NCBI GenBank assembly: GCA_016218825.1
Contig: JACRCV010000083.1
Coordinates: 1 to 52,777 of the forward strand
Direction: 5' to 3'
Origin: Deltaproteobacteria bacterium
GTDB lineage: Bacteria > Myxococcota > XYA12-FULL-58-9
Length of the DNA: 52,777 nt
The notes below the pieces were generated by a model. That model was given only the letters and a program-made list of their open reading frames with translations, searched no databases and was not told the DNA's origin. Positions 9,354 through 18,524 of the stretch are shown one piece after another; the first letter of the stretch is position 1; each line of letters starts with the position of its first letter. Position numbers and translations under genes: made by a program.

Positions 9354-9534
9354 GTTTCTCCCCTCGGTTCGTATCGGAGACCGGATCGCCGTCACACCTC
9401 GTGGGTACTGTTACCGAGGCGCTTCCTCAATCGGACGGCGCCGGTTTTCCGGGTAGGGAGATGGGCGAGGCAGGCCTAGGAAGGCGCCTAATGGCCGGGG
9501 CACGAAACGCGGCAGTCGGTGCGAAGACGGGGCG

Positions 9535-10242
9535 CTAGCGCTCGATGGGACGCTTGCCGGCGGCCGGCTCGCGCTGCATCCACATGAAGGCCTGCTGGTG
9601 CAGCTCGGTGCCGTTCGCGACGCTGAGCTTCTTCTTGATGTTCTCGCGGTGGGTGTGCACGGTCTTGACGCTCAGGTGGAGCTTGGCGGCGATGTCGCCG
9701 GTCTCGTAACCCTGGCCGATGAGCTCGAACACCTGGAGCTCGCGGTTGCTGAGGGTCTCCACCGGTGAGGCGCTGGTGGTCGGCTGGCCCATCACCGCAC
9801 GCCGCAGCAGGCGCGCCGACATCCGGTCGCTGAGATAGACCTCACCGGCGAGCACCCGCCGGATCGCGGTCATGACCTCCTGAATCGGCCGCTCCTTCAT
9901 GATGTAGCCCCTGGCGCCGGCCCTAAGCGCGCGCTCGGCGTACAAGGACTCGTCGTGCATCGACAACACCAGCACCGGCAGCTTGGGATACGTCGCCTTC
10001 AGCCCTTCGAGGAAATCGAGACCGCTCGCGCCCTCCAACGACAGATCGAGCACCAGCACGTCCGGCTTGGTGTCCCGTAGGGCGTCGCGGGCGCTCGCCG
10101 CGTCCTCGGCCTGACCGCACACCTTCAGGTCATGGTTCTGATCGATGAGCTCGGCAAAGCCCTGGCGCACGACCGGATGATCGTCGACCACCAGCACCTT
10201 GGCCGCTGACTTCTTCGCTGCTGTCGATCTTCCCGTCGGCAC
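9535..10242 (-). CDS. NarL/FixJ-family response regulator
   Basis: A 235-residue transcriptional regulator. The receiver domain starts at KVLVVDDHPVVRQG (about 15), has the phospho-Asp in VLVLDLSLEGASG (near 63), and ends with KERPIQEVM. A LuxR-type HTH follows (LSNRELQVFELIGQGYETG, then KTVHTHRENIKKKL). The start is GTG at 10242 with GAGGGGTGAAAC in front of it. Regulators of this kind pair with HisKA_3 kinases, and such a kinase lies 1.4 kb downstream on the same strand with the sigma factor gene between them. No DNA target can be deduced. Confidence 0.92.
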   Translation of the reverse strand: MPTGRSTAAKKSAAKVLVVDDHPVVRQGFAELIDQNHDLKVCGQAEDAASARDALRDTKPDVLVLDLSLEGASGLDFLEGLKATYPKLPVLVLSMHDESLYAERALRAGARGYIMKERPIQEVMTAIRRVLAGEVYLSDRMSARLLRRAVMGQPTTSASPVETLSNRELQVFELIGQGYETGDIAAKLHLSVKTVHTHRENIKKKLSVANGTELHQQAFMWMQREPAAGKRPIER

Positions 10243-10429
10243 GTTTCACCCCTCGACAAGACATCCGCTGCGACCGCCCGACGCGGGCCCAATAGCCGTC
10301 GCAGGTGCGCCCTATCATAGCCACACCGAACACGGAAGCGCCCCGCGTCCCCCATGATTCCGCGCCAGGGCCGGCGCGCGATGCGGGCCCCGGTTGCGCC
10401 GCCGGCGCCCGAGTGACATCTTGACGTCC

Positions 10430-10843
10430 ATGACGACGGTGAAGACCACCACGGCCCAGATCGACCTGTTCTTGGCCTCGAAGGCCTTCGCGGTCGCCGG
10501 TGCGTCCGTGGACCGCGCGAAATACGGCAACAAGGTGCTCCGCGCCTACCAGCAGAAGGGTCGCAAGGTCGTGCCGGTGCACCCCCGCGAGAAGAGCATC
10601 GAGGGCCTCGCGACCGTGGCGAGCGTCCTGGAGTTGCCGGCGGAGGTGCAGGCGCTGTCGATCGTCACGCCCCCTGCGGTCACCCTGCAGGTCATCGAGG
10701 CGGCGGCGAAGATTGGCATCAAGAACGTCTGGATGCAGCCGGGCGCCGAGAGCCCCACCGCCATCGACGCGGCGCTCGCCCACGGCATGAACGTGATCGC
10801 CGACGGGACCTGCGTGTTGGTTGTTCTCAAGTTCCACGAGTGA
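10430..10843 (+). CDS. CoA-binding (YccU-like) protein
   Basis: A single Rossmann-fold CoA_binding domain, 137 residues. The glycine motif AVAGASVDRAKYGNKVLR sits near the N-terminus, PVHPREKSIEG follows, then NVWMQPGAES, and the protein ends with the family's DGTCVLVV segment. The domain resembles the N-terminal CoA-binding part of succinyl-CoA synthetase alpha and is usually found as a stand-alone cytoplasmic protein of unknown physiological role. The ATG at 10430 is used because the domain begins right after it; a further upstream start would add 12 residues. It is transcribed away from the response regulator gene. Confidence 0.85.
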   Translation: MTTVKTTTAQIDLFLASKAFAVAGASVDRAKYGNKVLRAYQQKGRKVVPVHPREKSIEGLATVASVLELPAEVQALSIVTPPAVTLQVIEAAAKIGIKNVWMQPGAESPTAIDAALAHGMNVIADGTCVLVVLKFHE

Positions 10844-10916
10844 CGGCAGAGACCGGCGGGAGACACCGATGGTCGCGTTGTTCATCGCCGGACTCACGAT
10901 TGCAGGAGGGGAACCG

Positions 10917-11396
10917 ATGCCACTGATGTTGACGTCGAAGAGCTTCGCCGCTCACGCCGAGATCCCGGCGCTGCACACCTGCGAGGGGAGCGACGTCTCG
11001 CCGGCGCTGGCCTGGGGCGGCCTCCCGGCCGGGACCGCGAGCCTGGCGTTGATCGTCGACGACCCCGACGCGCCGGACCCGAAGGCCCCGAGGATGACCT
11101 GGGTCCACTGGGTGCTCTACAACCTGCCGCCCACCGCGACCGGCCTCGCCGAGGGTGTGCAGTCAAAGGACCTGCCAAAGGGCACCGGCGAGGGACAGAA
11201 CGACTGGAAACGGACCGGCTACGGCGGCCCATGCCCGCCGATCGGCAGGCACCGCTACTTCTTCAAGCTCTATGCGCTGAAGGCGGTGTTGCCCGATCTC
11301 GGCAAACCCACCAAGGCGGCGCTCGAGAAGGCGATGGAAGGCAAGATCTTGGCGAAGGTGGAGCTCGTCGGCACCTATCAGAAGAAGGGCTCCTGA
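10917..11396 (+). CDS. YbhB/YbcL-family PEBP-like protein
   Basis: A phosphatidylethanolamine-binding-protein (Raf kinase inhibitor-like) domain filling nearly all 159 residues. Family landmarks are SPALAW, the ligand-site motif DDPDAPDP, TWVHWVLYNLP, GYGGPCPP and GRHRYFFKLYAL. Bacterial members bind small anionic ligands, but their function is not settled. The ATG at 10917 has AGGAGGGG 5 to 7 bases upstream, which decides it over the in-frame ATG at 10869. The gene lies 73 bases after the CoA-binding gene and may share its transcript. Confidence 0.9.
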   Translation: MPLMLTSKSFAAHAEIPALHTCEGSDVSPALAWGGLPAGTASLALIVDDPDAPDPKAPRMTWVHWVLYNLPPTATGLAEGVQSKDLPKGTGEGQNDWKRTGYGGPCPPIGRHRYFFKLYALKAVLPDLGKPTKAALEKAMEGKILAKVELVGTYQKKGS

Positions 11397-11439
11397 AGCC
11401 CCGAACCACCGCGCCCTGCCCGCGGCGACGCCGCTCTCT

Positions 11440-12129
11440 TCAATCGTTCGGCTGGTTGTCCGTGACGCTGCCGACGACTCTGACCCGCCCGCCCAGCATC
11501 TTTTCGCCAGCGACGCTTCGCAGCCCCGGCGCGCTCTTGGTCGCGCGCCGCACCGCTCGCGCCGCCGGCGTCTGCGTCAGGCCCTGCAACGCGAGCGCGA
11601 GGCCGTCGACCCGCAGGAGGTGCCCGAGGATCGCGATCCCATGGTCGCCGCCGTGGCCGGTGATCCGCAAGGCGCTGCCCACCGGCACCAGGATTTCGTC
11701 ACGGCCGACGGTCACGTGGTCGGCCTTGACGGCCATCACCCGACCGCCTGCCAGGTAGAGCTCGGCGATTTGCCAGTCGCCAACCGTGACGCCGACGCCC
11801 GCGAGCGTGCCCAGCCGGGTGCCGTTCTGGGTGGTGACAAACAGACCGAGCAGATCGCGAACCGTGCGGTGACTGTCGTCGACGCCGTCCTCCACCGCTC
11901 GCGCCGCCGCCTCGCTGTCGATGAAGACGACGTCGCGACCGAACGCCACGACCGCGCTCGCCGGGACGGCCTGCTCCGGCGTCAGCCGGGAGTGCCTGAA
12001 GGTCAGGGTCGCCATGCTGCTTGTCATCGGGTCGATGAGCACCCGCTCGACGAAGCCCAAATGGGCGCCCTCGCTACGCGAGATGACCATGATGCCGCTG
12101 ACCTCGGACAACCGCACCGTTTCGCTCAT
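11440..12129 (-). CDS. PRC-barrel-like domain protein
   Basis: A soluble protein of 229 residues with two related segments. The first (MSETVRLSEVSGIMVI, then GFVERVLIDP) and the second (RDLLGLFVTTQNGTRLG, then GGRVMAVKADHVTVG) both have the pattern of PRC-barrel beta domains, which occur in RimM and the photosynthetic reaction centre H subunit. The C-terminal 50 residues are basic. GGAGGGCGGC in front of the ATG at 12129 selects this start over longer in-frame options. Its partner is unknown. It converges on the PEBP gene with 43 bases between stops. Confidence 0.65.
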   Translation of the reverse strand: MSETVRLSEVSGIMVISRSEGAHLGFVERVLIDPMTSSMATLTFRHSRLTPEQAVPASAVVAFGRDVVFIDSEAAARAVEDGVDDSHRTVRDLLGLFVTTQNGTRLGTLAGVGVTVGDWQIAELYLAGGRVMAVKADHVTVGRDEILVPVGSALRITGHGGDHGIAILGHLLRVDGLALALQGLTQTPAARAVRRATKSAPGLRSVAGEKMLGGRVRVVGSVTDNQPND

Positions 12130-12345
12130 GCCGCCCTCCGTCGTTGTGCGCTTGCGGCGCTCGAATCCCCTCGAGGCACGCATCGACAACTCGAGCGTCG
12201 GTGCTCGAGATCGTGTGCCCGTGAACAACGTCATCGTTTATGCCAGTGGCGGCGACCGCCGAGAATCGGGCCGGCTCCGGTTCTCGGCTAGGAAAGCGTC
12301 CGAGCCCTCGCAGATGCCGGGGCCGGCGCGTGCTATATTCGGCGG

Positions 12346-14976
12346 ATGACACCGCGAAGCACGTCGGCGACTGCGCGGGGCGCGGCGGGTCGGGGCGTCG
12401 TCCTCCTGGTGGTCCTCGCGGTGGTCGCCTGTCGCCCGCCGGCGCATCTCATACTGACGGTCGAGGACCCGCAGCAGCTCTGCGGCGATTGGGCGACCCT
12501 CGCGGTCGGCACCGACCCGACGACGCTCGTCGAGGTCACGCCGACGCGCCACGATCTGCCGGTGACCGTCACCGTCACGCTGCCGAGCGCCGACGAGCGG
12601 ACGCTCTGGGGGGAGGTGCGCGACGCCCAGGGCCTGCCGCTGGGGCGCGGCACGACCGCGGCCCGCTTCGAGCGCCGCGGGACGCCGACGGCGACGATCG
12701 CCCTCGGCCGGCCGTGCGCGGCGGACCAAGGGTGCGACGACCAGTCGTTTTGCACCGGGGTCGAGCTCTGCGTCGACACGATCTGCACGGCGGGGACCGG
12801 TCCCTGCGCCGCGAGCTTCGACTGTGTCAGCGTCAGCTGCGTCGAGCTCGGCGCCGGGGCCGGGAGCTGCGCGGTGGTCGCCGACCACGCCCTCTGCCCC
12901 ACGGGCGCCTACTGCAACCCGGTGCAGGGCTGCCTGCCGGGCAGAGGCTGTCACGACGCCGGCGACTGCGACGACGGCTACCGCTGCAACGGCGACGAGC
13001 AGTGCATCAACCTTGTCTGTGTCGGCGGCACGCCGCTCGCCACCGACGACGGCATCCCCTGCACCCTCGACGGTTGCAGCGAAGACCTCGGGGTGTTCCA
13101 CGCGCCGCAGCCGGCCTTCGACGGCGTCCCCTGCGGTGCGAGCGCTTCGGCGCGTCGGATCTGTCTGGCCGCCGGCGGCGGTTGTGTGACGTCGCGGTGC
13201 GGCGACGGCTTCGTGGACGCCGGCGCGACGCCACCGGAGGCGTGTGACGACGGCCCGGCCAACGCCGACCCTTGGGCGCTCGATCGCCGCTGCAACGCGT
13301 CCTGCGCCGGCTGGGCGCCTTACTGCGGTGACAACCAACTGGATGTCGGCTACGAGAGCTGCGACGACGGCGACAGCCGCGACACCGGCAACGGCTGCAG
13401 CGCCACCTGCCAGGACGGCCACGTGTGCGGCGACGGCGTGCAGCAGATCCTGTTCGAGGACTGCGACGACGGCGACGCCGACGAGTGCAACGGCTGCCGC
13501 ACCGACTGCGCCCGCGGTTGCATCTGCGCGGCACCGAACCCGTGCGCCGGAGCGAATTGGTGCGACGCCGGCCGGTGCGTGCCGTGCGCCGCGACCGCGC
13601 ACTGCGGCCCGAGCTGCGTTGCCTGCGCTGGAGAGACGCCGGTCTGTGGCGGCGCGAGCGTCGGCTGCGAGTGCGAGGCGAGCCCGGCGCCGCACGGCTC
13701 CTGCAGCAAAGGCGCGGTCTGCAGCGGTGGGGCCTGCTGTGCGTGTGACACCCTGACGAGCTGCGGCCAGGACTGTCTGAGCTGCGGCGGCACGACGCCC
13801 TTGTGCGGCGGCGCCGAGAGCGGCTGCGTCACCGCCGATTGTGCCGGGCTCGCCGACTTCACCTTGTGCGCGCCCTCGGGCGCGCCGAGCCGCGCCTACA
13901 ACATCTGCATCGCCGGCAGCTGCGAGTCGCCCGGCTGCGGTACCTCTGCCTGCAACCCGCCCTACCCGAGCTTCGCGCGCGCCGACCTCGAGCCGGCGTG
14001 GCAATACCCGGACACCAACGAGCGCGTCTGTTACAGCGACAGCGCGCCGATCGCTTGTCCGGCGAGCGGCGCCACCTTCTACGGCCAGGACGCCCAGTAC
14101 GGCTGGGACACCCACTCCCCGCCCAATCCCCGCTTCGCCCGGGTCGAGGACGTCGTCGGCGAGCCTGCGGTCCAGGACTCCGTGACCGGAATGGTGTGGC
14201 AGGGCTGTCTCGGGGGGCTCGCCGGCAGCGGCTGCACCTCGGGGGGCGCGTATCTCCAGTCCTGGTCGGTGGCGGTCGGTTATTGTGACAGCCTGGTCTG
14301 GGGCGGCTATGCCGATTGGCGGCTCCCGGACTTCCACGAGCTCTTCTCCCTCGCCGACCTCGGGCGCTACATCCCGGCGCTGGACGCGGCGGCGTTTGCC
14401 GGCATGCCGACCGATGTCCAGATCTGGAGCGCGACGACCTCGGCGACCGACCCCCTGAACGCATGGGCCTTTTGGGTGTTGGACGGCTACAGCTTCGAAT
14501 ACCTCAAGAGCAACGCCCACTCGGTGCTCTGTGCGCGCGGCGCGCCGCCGGTGGGTGCCGCCGCCGCCCGCTTCACCAGGAGCGGCGCGACCCCGGTGGT
14601 GACCGACGCCAAGACCGGCCTGATGTGGCAGGGCTGCGTCGACGGCAAGACCGGCTCGACCTGCACCGGCACCGCGGCGAGCCCCACCTGGCAGGCGGCG
14701 CTCACGTACTGCGAGGGTCTGTCGTGGGCCACCTACACCGACTGGCGCCTGCCGAACCTGACCGAGCTCTGGAGCATCGTCGACACCCGGCTCGCGAGCC
14801 CGGCCATCGACCCGACGGCGTTCCCGCAGACCCCGACCGCCGGCCACTGGACGGCGTCGTCCCACTACGCCGACTCGGGACAGTCGGCGTGGACCGTCGA
14901 CTTCGCGAATGGCGGCAGCGACCGTCCGGGTAAAGGGAACCCCGCGCACGTGCGCTGCGTGCGGCTCAAGCCCTGA
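12346..14976 (+). CDS. Large Cys-rich lipoprotein with DUF4215-like repeats and two DUF1566-like domains
   Basis: An 876-residue secreted lipoprotein. The signal peptide (VVLLVVLAVVAC) ends in a lipobox Cys at about residue 29, predicting an outer-membrane or surface protein. Residues about 120-560 hold dense Cys-containing repeats, including the CDDGD and CGDGVQ patterns of Myxococcus-type Cys-rich repeats (DUF4215). Two C-terminal DUF1566-type domains follow, each with the signature GYADWRLPDFHELFS or YTDWRLPNLTELWS, plus MVWQGC/LMWQGC motifs. Such proteins are common on deltaproteobacterial surfaces with no known reaction. A TATATT box at 12334-12339 lies just before the ATG and may be a -10 element giving a very short leader. 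Confidence 0.88.
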   Translation: MTPRSTSATARGAAGRGVVLLVVLAVVACRPPAHLILTVEDPQQLCGDWATLAVGTDPTTLVEVTPTRHDLPVTVTVTLPSADERTLWGEVRDAQGLPLGRGTTAARFERRGTPTATIALGRPCAADQGCDDQSFCTGVELCVDTICTAGTGPCAASFDCVSVSCVELGAGAGSCAVVADHALCPTGAYCNPVQGCLPGRGCHDAGDCDDGYRCNGDEQCINLVCVGGTPLATDDGIPCTLDGCSEDLGVFHAPQPAFDGVPCGASASARRICLAAGGGCVTSRCGDGFVDAGATPPEACDDGPANADPWALDRRCNASCAGWAPYCGDNQLDVGYESCDDGDSRDTGNGCSATCQDGHVCGDGVQQILFEDCDDGDADECNGCRTDCARGCICAAPNPCAGANWCDAGRCVPCAATAHCGPSCVACAGETPVCGGASVGCECEASPAPHGSCSKGAVCSGGACCACDTLTSCGQDCLSCGGTTPLCGGAESGCVTADCAGLADFTLCAPSGAPSRAYNICIAGSCESPGCGTSACNPPYPSFARADLEPAWQYPDTNERVCYSDSAPIACPASGATFYGQDAQYGWDTHSPPNPRFARVEDVVGEPAVQDSVTGMVWQGCLGGLAGSGCTSGGAYLQSWSVAVGYCDSLVWGGYADWRLPDFHELFSLADLGRYIPALDAAAFAGMPTDVQIWSATTSATDPLNAWAFWVLDGYSFEYLKSNAHSVLCARGAPPVGAAAARFTRSGATPVVTDAKTGLMWQGCVDGKTGSTCTGTAASPTWQAALTYCEGLSWATYTDWRLPNLTELWSIVDTRLASPAIDPTAFPQTPTAGHWTASSHYADSGQSAWTVDFANGGSDRPGKGNPAHVRCVRLKP

Positions 14977-15115
14977 GCTTCGCTGCGCCTCTGGTCCCGG
15001 CGGCGGGCCCCTCGACGCCCGGCGCCTCCTCTCGGCCGCACGAGAGACCCGCGGCCCTCAGGATCCCTTCGAGAGCATTGACCAAACTCCGCGGCGGCGG
15101 TTTACTGAGGGCGCG

Positions 15116-15274
15116 ATGACCGCACCCCGCCAAAACGATCCCCAGGCCGAGCGCTATCCGACCAACTACCTGTTCATCAAGAAGTCGCGCCGCGGGTACC
15201 TGCCGTGGCTGGTCGCGACGATGGTGGTGGCGCTCGCCGGCGCCGGCGCGATCTTCTGGCTCCTGAGGCGGTGA
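15116..15274 (+). CDS. Small single-pass membrane protein, 52 residues
   Basis: A short gene with one clear transmembrane helix near its C-terminus (LPWLVATMVVALAGAGAIFW) after a polar N-terminal half (TAPRQNDPQAERYPTNYLF) and a basic patch KKSRRG, which predicts N-in topology. The stop codon shares one base with the ATG of the following Ser/Thr kinase, so the two are translationally coupled. No family is recognised. The coupling suggests it is an accessory or membrane partner of that kinase. Confidence 0.65.
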   Translation: MTAPRQNDPQAERYPTNYLFIKKSRRGYLPWLVATMVVALAGAGAIFWLLRR

Positions 15275-16584
15275 TGACCGCGACTCCGGCTGTCAGGCGC
15301 AACACCACCCCGCAGCCGAAGCCCGGCGACCCGAGCGGCGCCCCGGCCGGGCTGCAGCAGGTCGCGCACTACCAGATCCGCGAGACCCTGGGCTTCGGGG
15401 CCCTCGGCACCGTGTACCTCGCCTGGGACACCAAGCTGAACCGCAGCGTCGCGGTCAAGGTGCTCGCCGACGACGTCAAGGACGCGAACCTCCGCCAGCG
15501 CTTCCACCTCGAGGCGCGCGCCATCGCGGCCCTGAAGCACCCCAACATCGTCAGCGTCCTCGACTTCAGCGACCAGGACGCGCCGCTGCAGTTCATCGCC
15601 CTCGAGCGCCTCGAGGGCCGCTCGATCTTCGACTTCCTGTGCACCTACGGCCCGCTGCCGGAGCAGGTGGCCCTGTGCGTCGCCCGCGAGGTCGCCGCAG
15701 CGCTCGAGTATGCGCACTCGCAGAACGTGGTGCACCGCGACATCAAGCCCGACAACGTCGTCCTCGAGGGCGAGCGGGTCGTGATCATCGACTTCGGCGC
15801 GATGCGGCTGACCGACAACCACCAGTGGATCCCGGAGACCGACGTCGACAAGGCGCCGATGGCGGTCGGCACGCCCGGCTTCATGGCGCCCGAGCAGCTG
15901 GTCCGCACCGAGGTCGACCACCGCGCCGACCTGTTCGCGGTCGGCGCGCTGCTGTTCAACGCCTGCACCGGCAGACGCCCCTACGAGGCGACCTCGACCT
16001 CGGCCGAGGAGATCCACGCCGAGGCGCGGCGCGGGCGTTACCGTGATCCGCGGGATTTTCAGCCGCTATTGACGCCGGGGTTCTGCGACCTGGTCGGCGC
16101 CTGTTTGGCGGTGAAGCCCGGCGATCGTCCGAACTCGGCCGCGGCGCTGCGCGAGCACATCGAGGCGCTGCTGCGGCAACACGGGATCACCGACGTCAAG
16201 CCGGTGCTGCAGCAGTACGTCCGGGCCCCGAGCCTCGACCTGGCCTACGACCTTCGCACCATCGACACCCTCACCAACGAGCTCAAGCTGGCGCTGGTGC
16301 GCGACCTGCAGCGCGCGATCCGCGACCAGAACGCCGAGCGCGTCACCCAGGCGACCCGGCAGCTGCGGCGGGTCGAGCACTACTTCGCCGCCAACGACAA
16401 GAGCCGGTCGGCGCGCGCCGAGCGGCCGCGCTATCTCATCAACCGACCGGTGCGCCGCCTGCGCTGGTTCGTGCTCGGGATCGCCGCGGCGCTGGCGGTG
16501 GTCACCGTGCTCCTCTTCAGCCGGCCCGCGGTCTTCGGCCACTTGCACGACGCCCTCGTCCGCCTCGCCGCCCGATGGGGTTGA
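15274..16584 (+). CDS. Membrane-anchored eukaryotic-type Ser/Thr protein kinase
   Basis: A Pkn2-type protein kinase of 436 residues. The kinase domain begins around residue 33 (YQIRETLGFGALGTVYLAWD) and has the invariant Lys in VAVKVL, the catalytic loop HRDIKPDNVVL, the metal Asp as DFG in IIDFGAMRL, and GTPGFMAPEQL for the activation and P+1 loops. A helical region follows (about 300-400). One transmembrane segment near the C-terminus (LRWFVLGIAAALAVVTVLLF) leaves only about 20 residues outside, so it has no sensory ectodomain. Translation is coupled to the 52-residue membrane protein upstream. The short glycine loop GFGALGTV is normal for the family. Confidence 0.92.
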   Translation: MTATPAVRRNTTPQPKPGDPSGAPAGLQQVAHYQIRETLGFGALGTVYLAWDTKLNRSVAVKVLADDVKDANLRQRFHLEARAIAALKHPNIVSVLDFSDQDAPLQFIALERLEGRSIFDFLCTYGPLPEQVALCVAREVAAALEYAHSQNVVHRDIKPDNVVLEGERVVIIDFGAMRLTDNHQWIPETDVDKAPMAVGTPGFMAPEQLVRTEVDHRADLFAVGALLFNACTGRRPYEATSTSAEEIHAEARRGRYRDPRDFQPLLTPGFCDLVGACLAVKPGDRPNSAAALREHIEALLRQHGITDVKPVLQQYVRAPSLDLAYDLRTIDTLTNELKLALVRDLQRAIRDQNAERVTQATRQLRRVEHYFAANDKSRSARAERPRYLINRPVRRLRWFVLGIAAALAVVTVLLFSRPAVFGHLHDALVRLAARWG

Positions 16585-16739
16585 CGGCTTCCTGGCTGGG
16601 CCACCCCCGGGCGTCGATGCCGGACGCGCGCGTCACGATCGCGGTAGAGAACGACGCGGTTTCTTGGTATGCGATCGAGGTGGGATAACGCTGCCGCCCA
16701 CCGTGGTCGGATGACTGCGGGCAGCCTCGGGAGGATGGA

Positions 16740-17903
16740 ATGCCGATGGATCGCACCGGCGGTGTGACCGCCAAGCTCGACACCCAGACCGTCGTCGACC
16801 AGTTCCGCAAGCAGCTCGCGGACTTTGCCGAGGACGGCGCGCCGCTGCTCTCGGCGACCGAGGCGGCCGACCTCGCGACCAAGGGCAAGGCGATGCTCAA
16901 CAGCGCCCGCGACCCGGGCAGCGCCGCGCTCGGCATGCGTCAGGTGCTCGCCGACTTCGAGCGCGGCCTGCAGATGGCGAGCATGATGCCGTCGTTCACC
17001 CGCGACGAGGTGGTCGACAGCGCCGGCGACAAGCACCTCGCCAAGCTCGACGCCGTCTTCGCCAACGTCGTCGCCCGCGGAGGCTACACGCCGCCGACCT
17101 CGGTCAGCGCCGACAGCGAGTTCGCCAAGGGCGTGCACAGCATCGACCGGCTCGACAAAGGCCAAGGGCTGGTGCCGCTCACCCCCCGCATGCTCTTCGA
17201 CCACATCGACGCCGAGATGGCCGGCCTCGACTGGACCGGCCTCAAGGGCGCCGCCGCCGGCACCCTCAAGCGCACGGCCATGCAGCGCGCCGAGGTGCTG
17301 CTCGCCTACGTCAACGGCCAGATCGCCGCCGACGGCATGACCGGCGCCATCGCTCGCACCCTCTACGCCGAGCTGCTCACCGGCAAGATGTCGCCGGAGC
17401 GCAAGCAGGAGATCGAGGCCGTTCCGGCGACCGACCGCCGGCAGGCGGCGGCGGCTATCCAGAAAGAGCGGCAAGCGCATCGGGCGAGCAACGGCTACGC
17501 GGCGCATCGCTACGCCGAGGTCCTGGAGGCCTGCGCCACGATGCTGGGGGTCGACGCGGCCCCGCGGCCGGCGGTGGACACCGCGGCGGTGCGGGCGAGC
17601 GCGGTGCGGTTCGTCAACAAGGAGATGCGCACGGAGCTCGCCGACCAGGGCGCGACCCTCGACGCCGGGCGGGTGAAGATCATCGACCTGCCGCAGGCCG
17701 CCGACCGCAAGAACTTCGAGGAGTTCCTCGGCCTGTTCGCCGGCAAGACTCGGTCCTTGAGCCCGGACGACTACGCGTTGGCGCGCGTGCCGCTGACCGG
17801 GGCCGGCGCCGACGATGGCTTCTCGGTGCTGCTCGAGCGGCGCGACTTGAAGTGGACCCCGGTGGGGGTGCTCGAGAAGGTCATTCGGCTCGGGTCGCTC
17901 TGA
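16740..17903 (+). CDS. Hypothetical protein, 387 residues, helical
   Basis: I do not recognise a family. GGGAGG at 16729-16734 supports the ATG at 16740. The sequence is mostly predicted-helical, Ala/Asp/Arg-rich, without signal peptide, membrane segment or obvious catalytic motif. Local features are a DKGQGLVPLTPRMLFDHID segment (about 140-158) and an amphipathic RRQAAAAIQKERQAHRAS helix (about 235-252). It starts 155 bases after the Ser/Thr kinase gene on the same strand, so it could be a substrate or partner of that kinase, but only gene order supports this. Confidence 0.6.
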   Translation: MPMDRTGGVTAKLDTQTVVDQFRKQLADFAEDGAPLLSATEAADLATKGKAMLNSARDPGSAALGMRQVLADFERGLQMASMMPSFTRDEVVDSAGDKHLAKLDAVFANVVARGGYTPPTSVSADSEFAKGVHSIDRLDKGQGLVPLTPRMLFDHIDAEMAGLDWTGLKGAAAGTLKRTAMQRAEVLLAYVNGQIAADGMTGAIARTLYAELLTGKMSPERKQEIEAVPATDRRQAAAAIQKERQAHRASNGYAAHRYAEVLEACATMLGVDAAPRPAVDTAAVRASAVRFVNKEMRTELADQGATLDAGRVKIIDLPQAADRKNFEEFLGLFAGKTRSLSPDDYALARVPLTGAGADDGFSVLLERRDLKWTPVGVLEKVIRLGSL

Positions 17904-17911
17904 GGTCGCCG

Positions 17912-18442
17912 TCACCTCCGCGTGCTTCGTCGTGCCAGGAGCTCGCGGAGCCGCGCGACGATCACCTCGGCCGGCGCCGGCTGACTGTTGTCGATCTCCA
18001 AGTCCCAGGGCAGCTCCACCCGCGCCGCCCGGTCGTTGATCTCACCGACGCGGTCGTCCGAGACCGGGATGTGGGCGCTCTGATCTCGACCCCGGACCCG
18101 CGCCAGGCAAACCGCGAGCGGCGCGCGGATCGCGACCAGCAGGACCTCGTACTTCGATCGCAGGGTCTCGAGGAACCCCGGGAAGGCGGTGGCGGCGCCG
18201 GTGGATTCGATGACGAGACCGCTCTCGGTGCAGAGCGCCGCGTCCACCGCGACGCCGACCTTGGCGTAGCCCTCGGCGTCGAGGGCGTCGCCCGTCAACC
18301 GTGAACCGCGGATGTTCTCCAGGAAGATGGGTTCGACCCGGAGGAAAGGGAGCCCCAGCTCCTTGCCAGCGAGCGTACCGATGAAGGTCTTGCCGCTGCC
18401 TTTCGGCCCCACCAGAACGACGACCCGCTTGGCTGCGGCCAT
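17912..18442 (-). CDS. Small P-loop kinase-like protein (shikimate kinase / AAA_18-like fold)
   Basis: A 176-residue P-loop protein. The Walker A motif GPKGSGKT (about 12-19) opens a nucleotide-kinase fold; LGLPFLRVEPIFLENIRG resembles the substrate-side region of shikimate-kinase-like enzymes; LVIESTGAATAF corresponds to strand 3 with a possible acceptor site; and VRGRDQSAHIPVSDDR looks like a lid region. The protein is too divergent for a substrate to be named, and its hydroxyl or metabolite acceptor is unknown. It converges on the 387-residue protein with only 8 bases between stops. Confidence 0.7.
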   Translation of the reverse strand: MAAAKRVVVLVGPKGSGKTFIGTLAGKELGLPFLRVEPIFLENIRGSRLTGDALDAEGYAKVGVAVDAALCTESGLVIESTGAATAFPGFLETLRSKYEVLLVAIRAPLAVCLARVRGRDQSAHIPVSDDRVGEINDRAARVELPWDLEIDNSQPAPAEVIVARLRELLARRSTRR

Positions 18443-18524
18443 CCGCGCTCTGTATCACGCCCGCTGAAACCGGTGCCAGAGGCCGCCGGCGACCGATGGG
18501 TCGTCCGGTCGTGCCGACACGGAC

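Noticed and set aside
10243-10429. Riboswitch or attenuator in the divergent gap before the CoA-binding gene
   Set aside because: No conserved riboswitch motif or leader frame could be seen; it is an ordinary divergent promoter gap.
12238-14949. A very long open frame (over 900 codons) on the minus strand opposite the Cys-rich lipoprotein
   Set aside because: It is a GC-rich antisense shadow, Arg/Ala/Gly/Val-rich with no motif, opposite a gene with signal peptide and clear domains.
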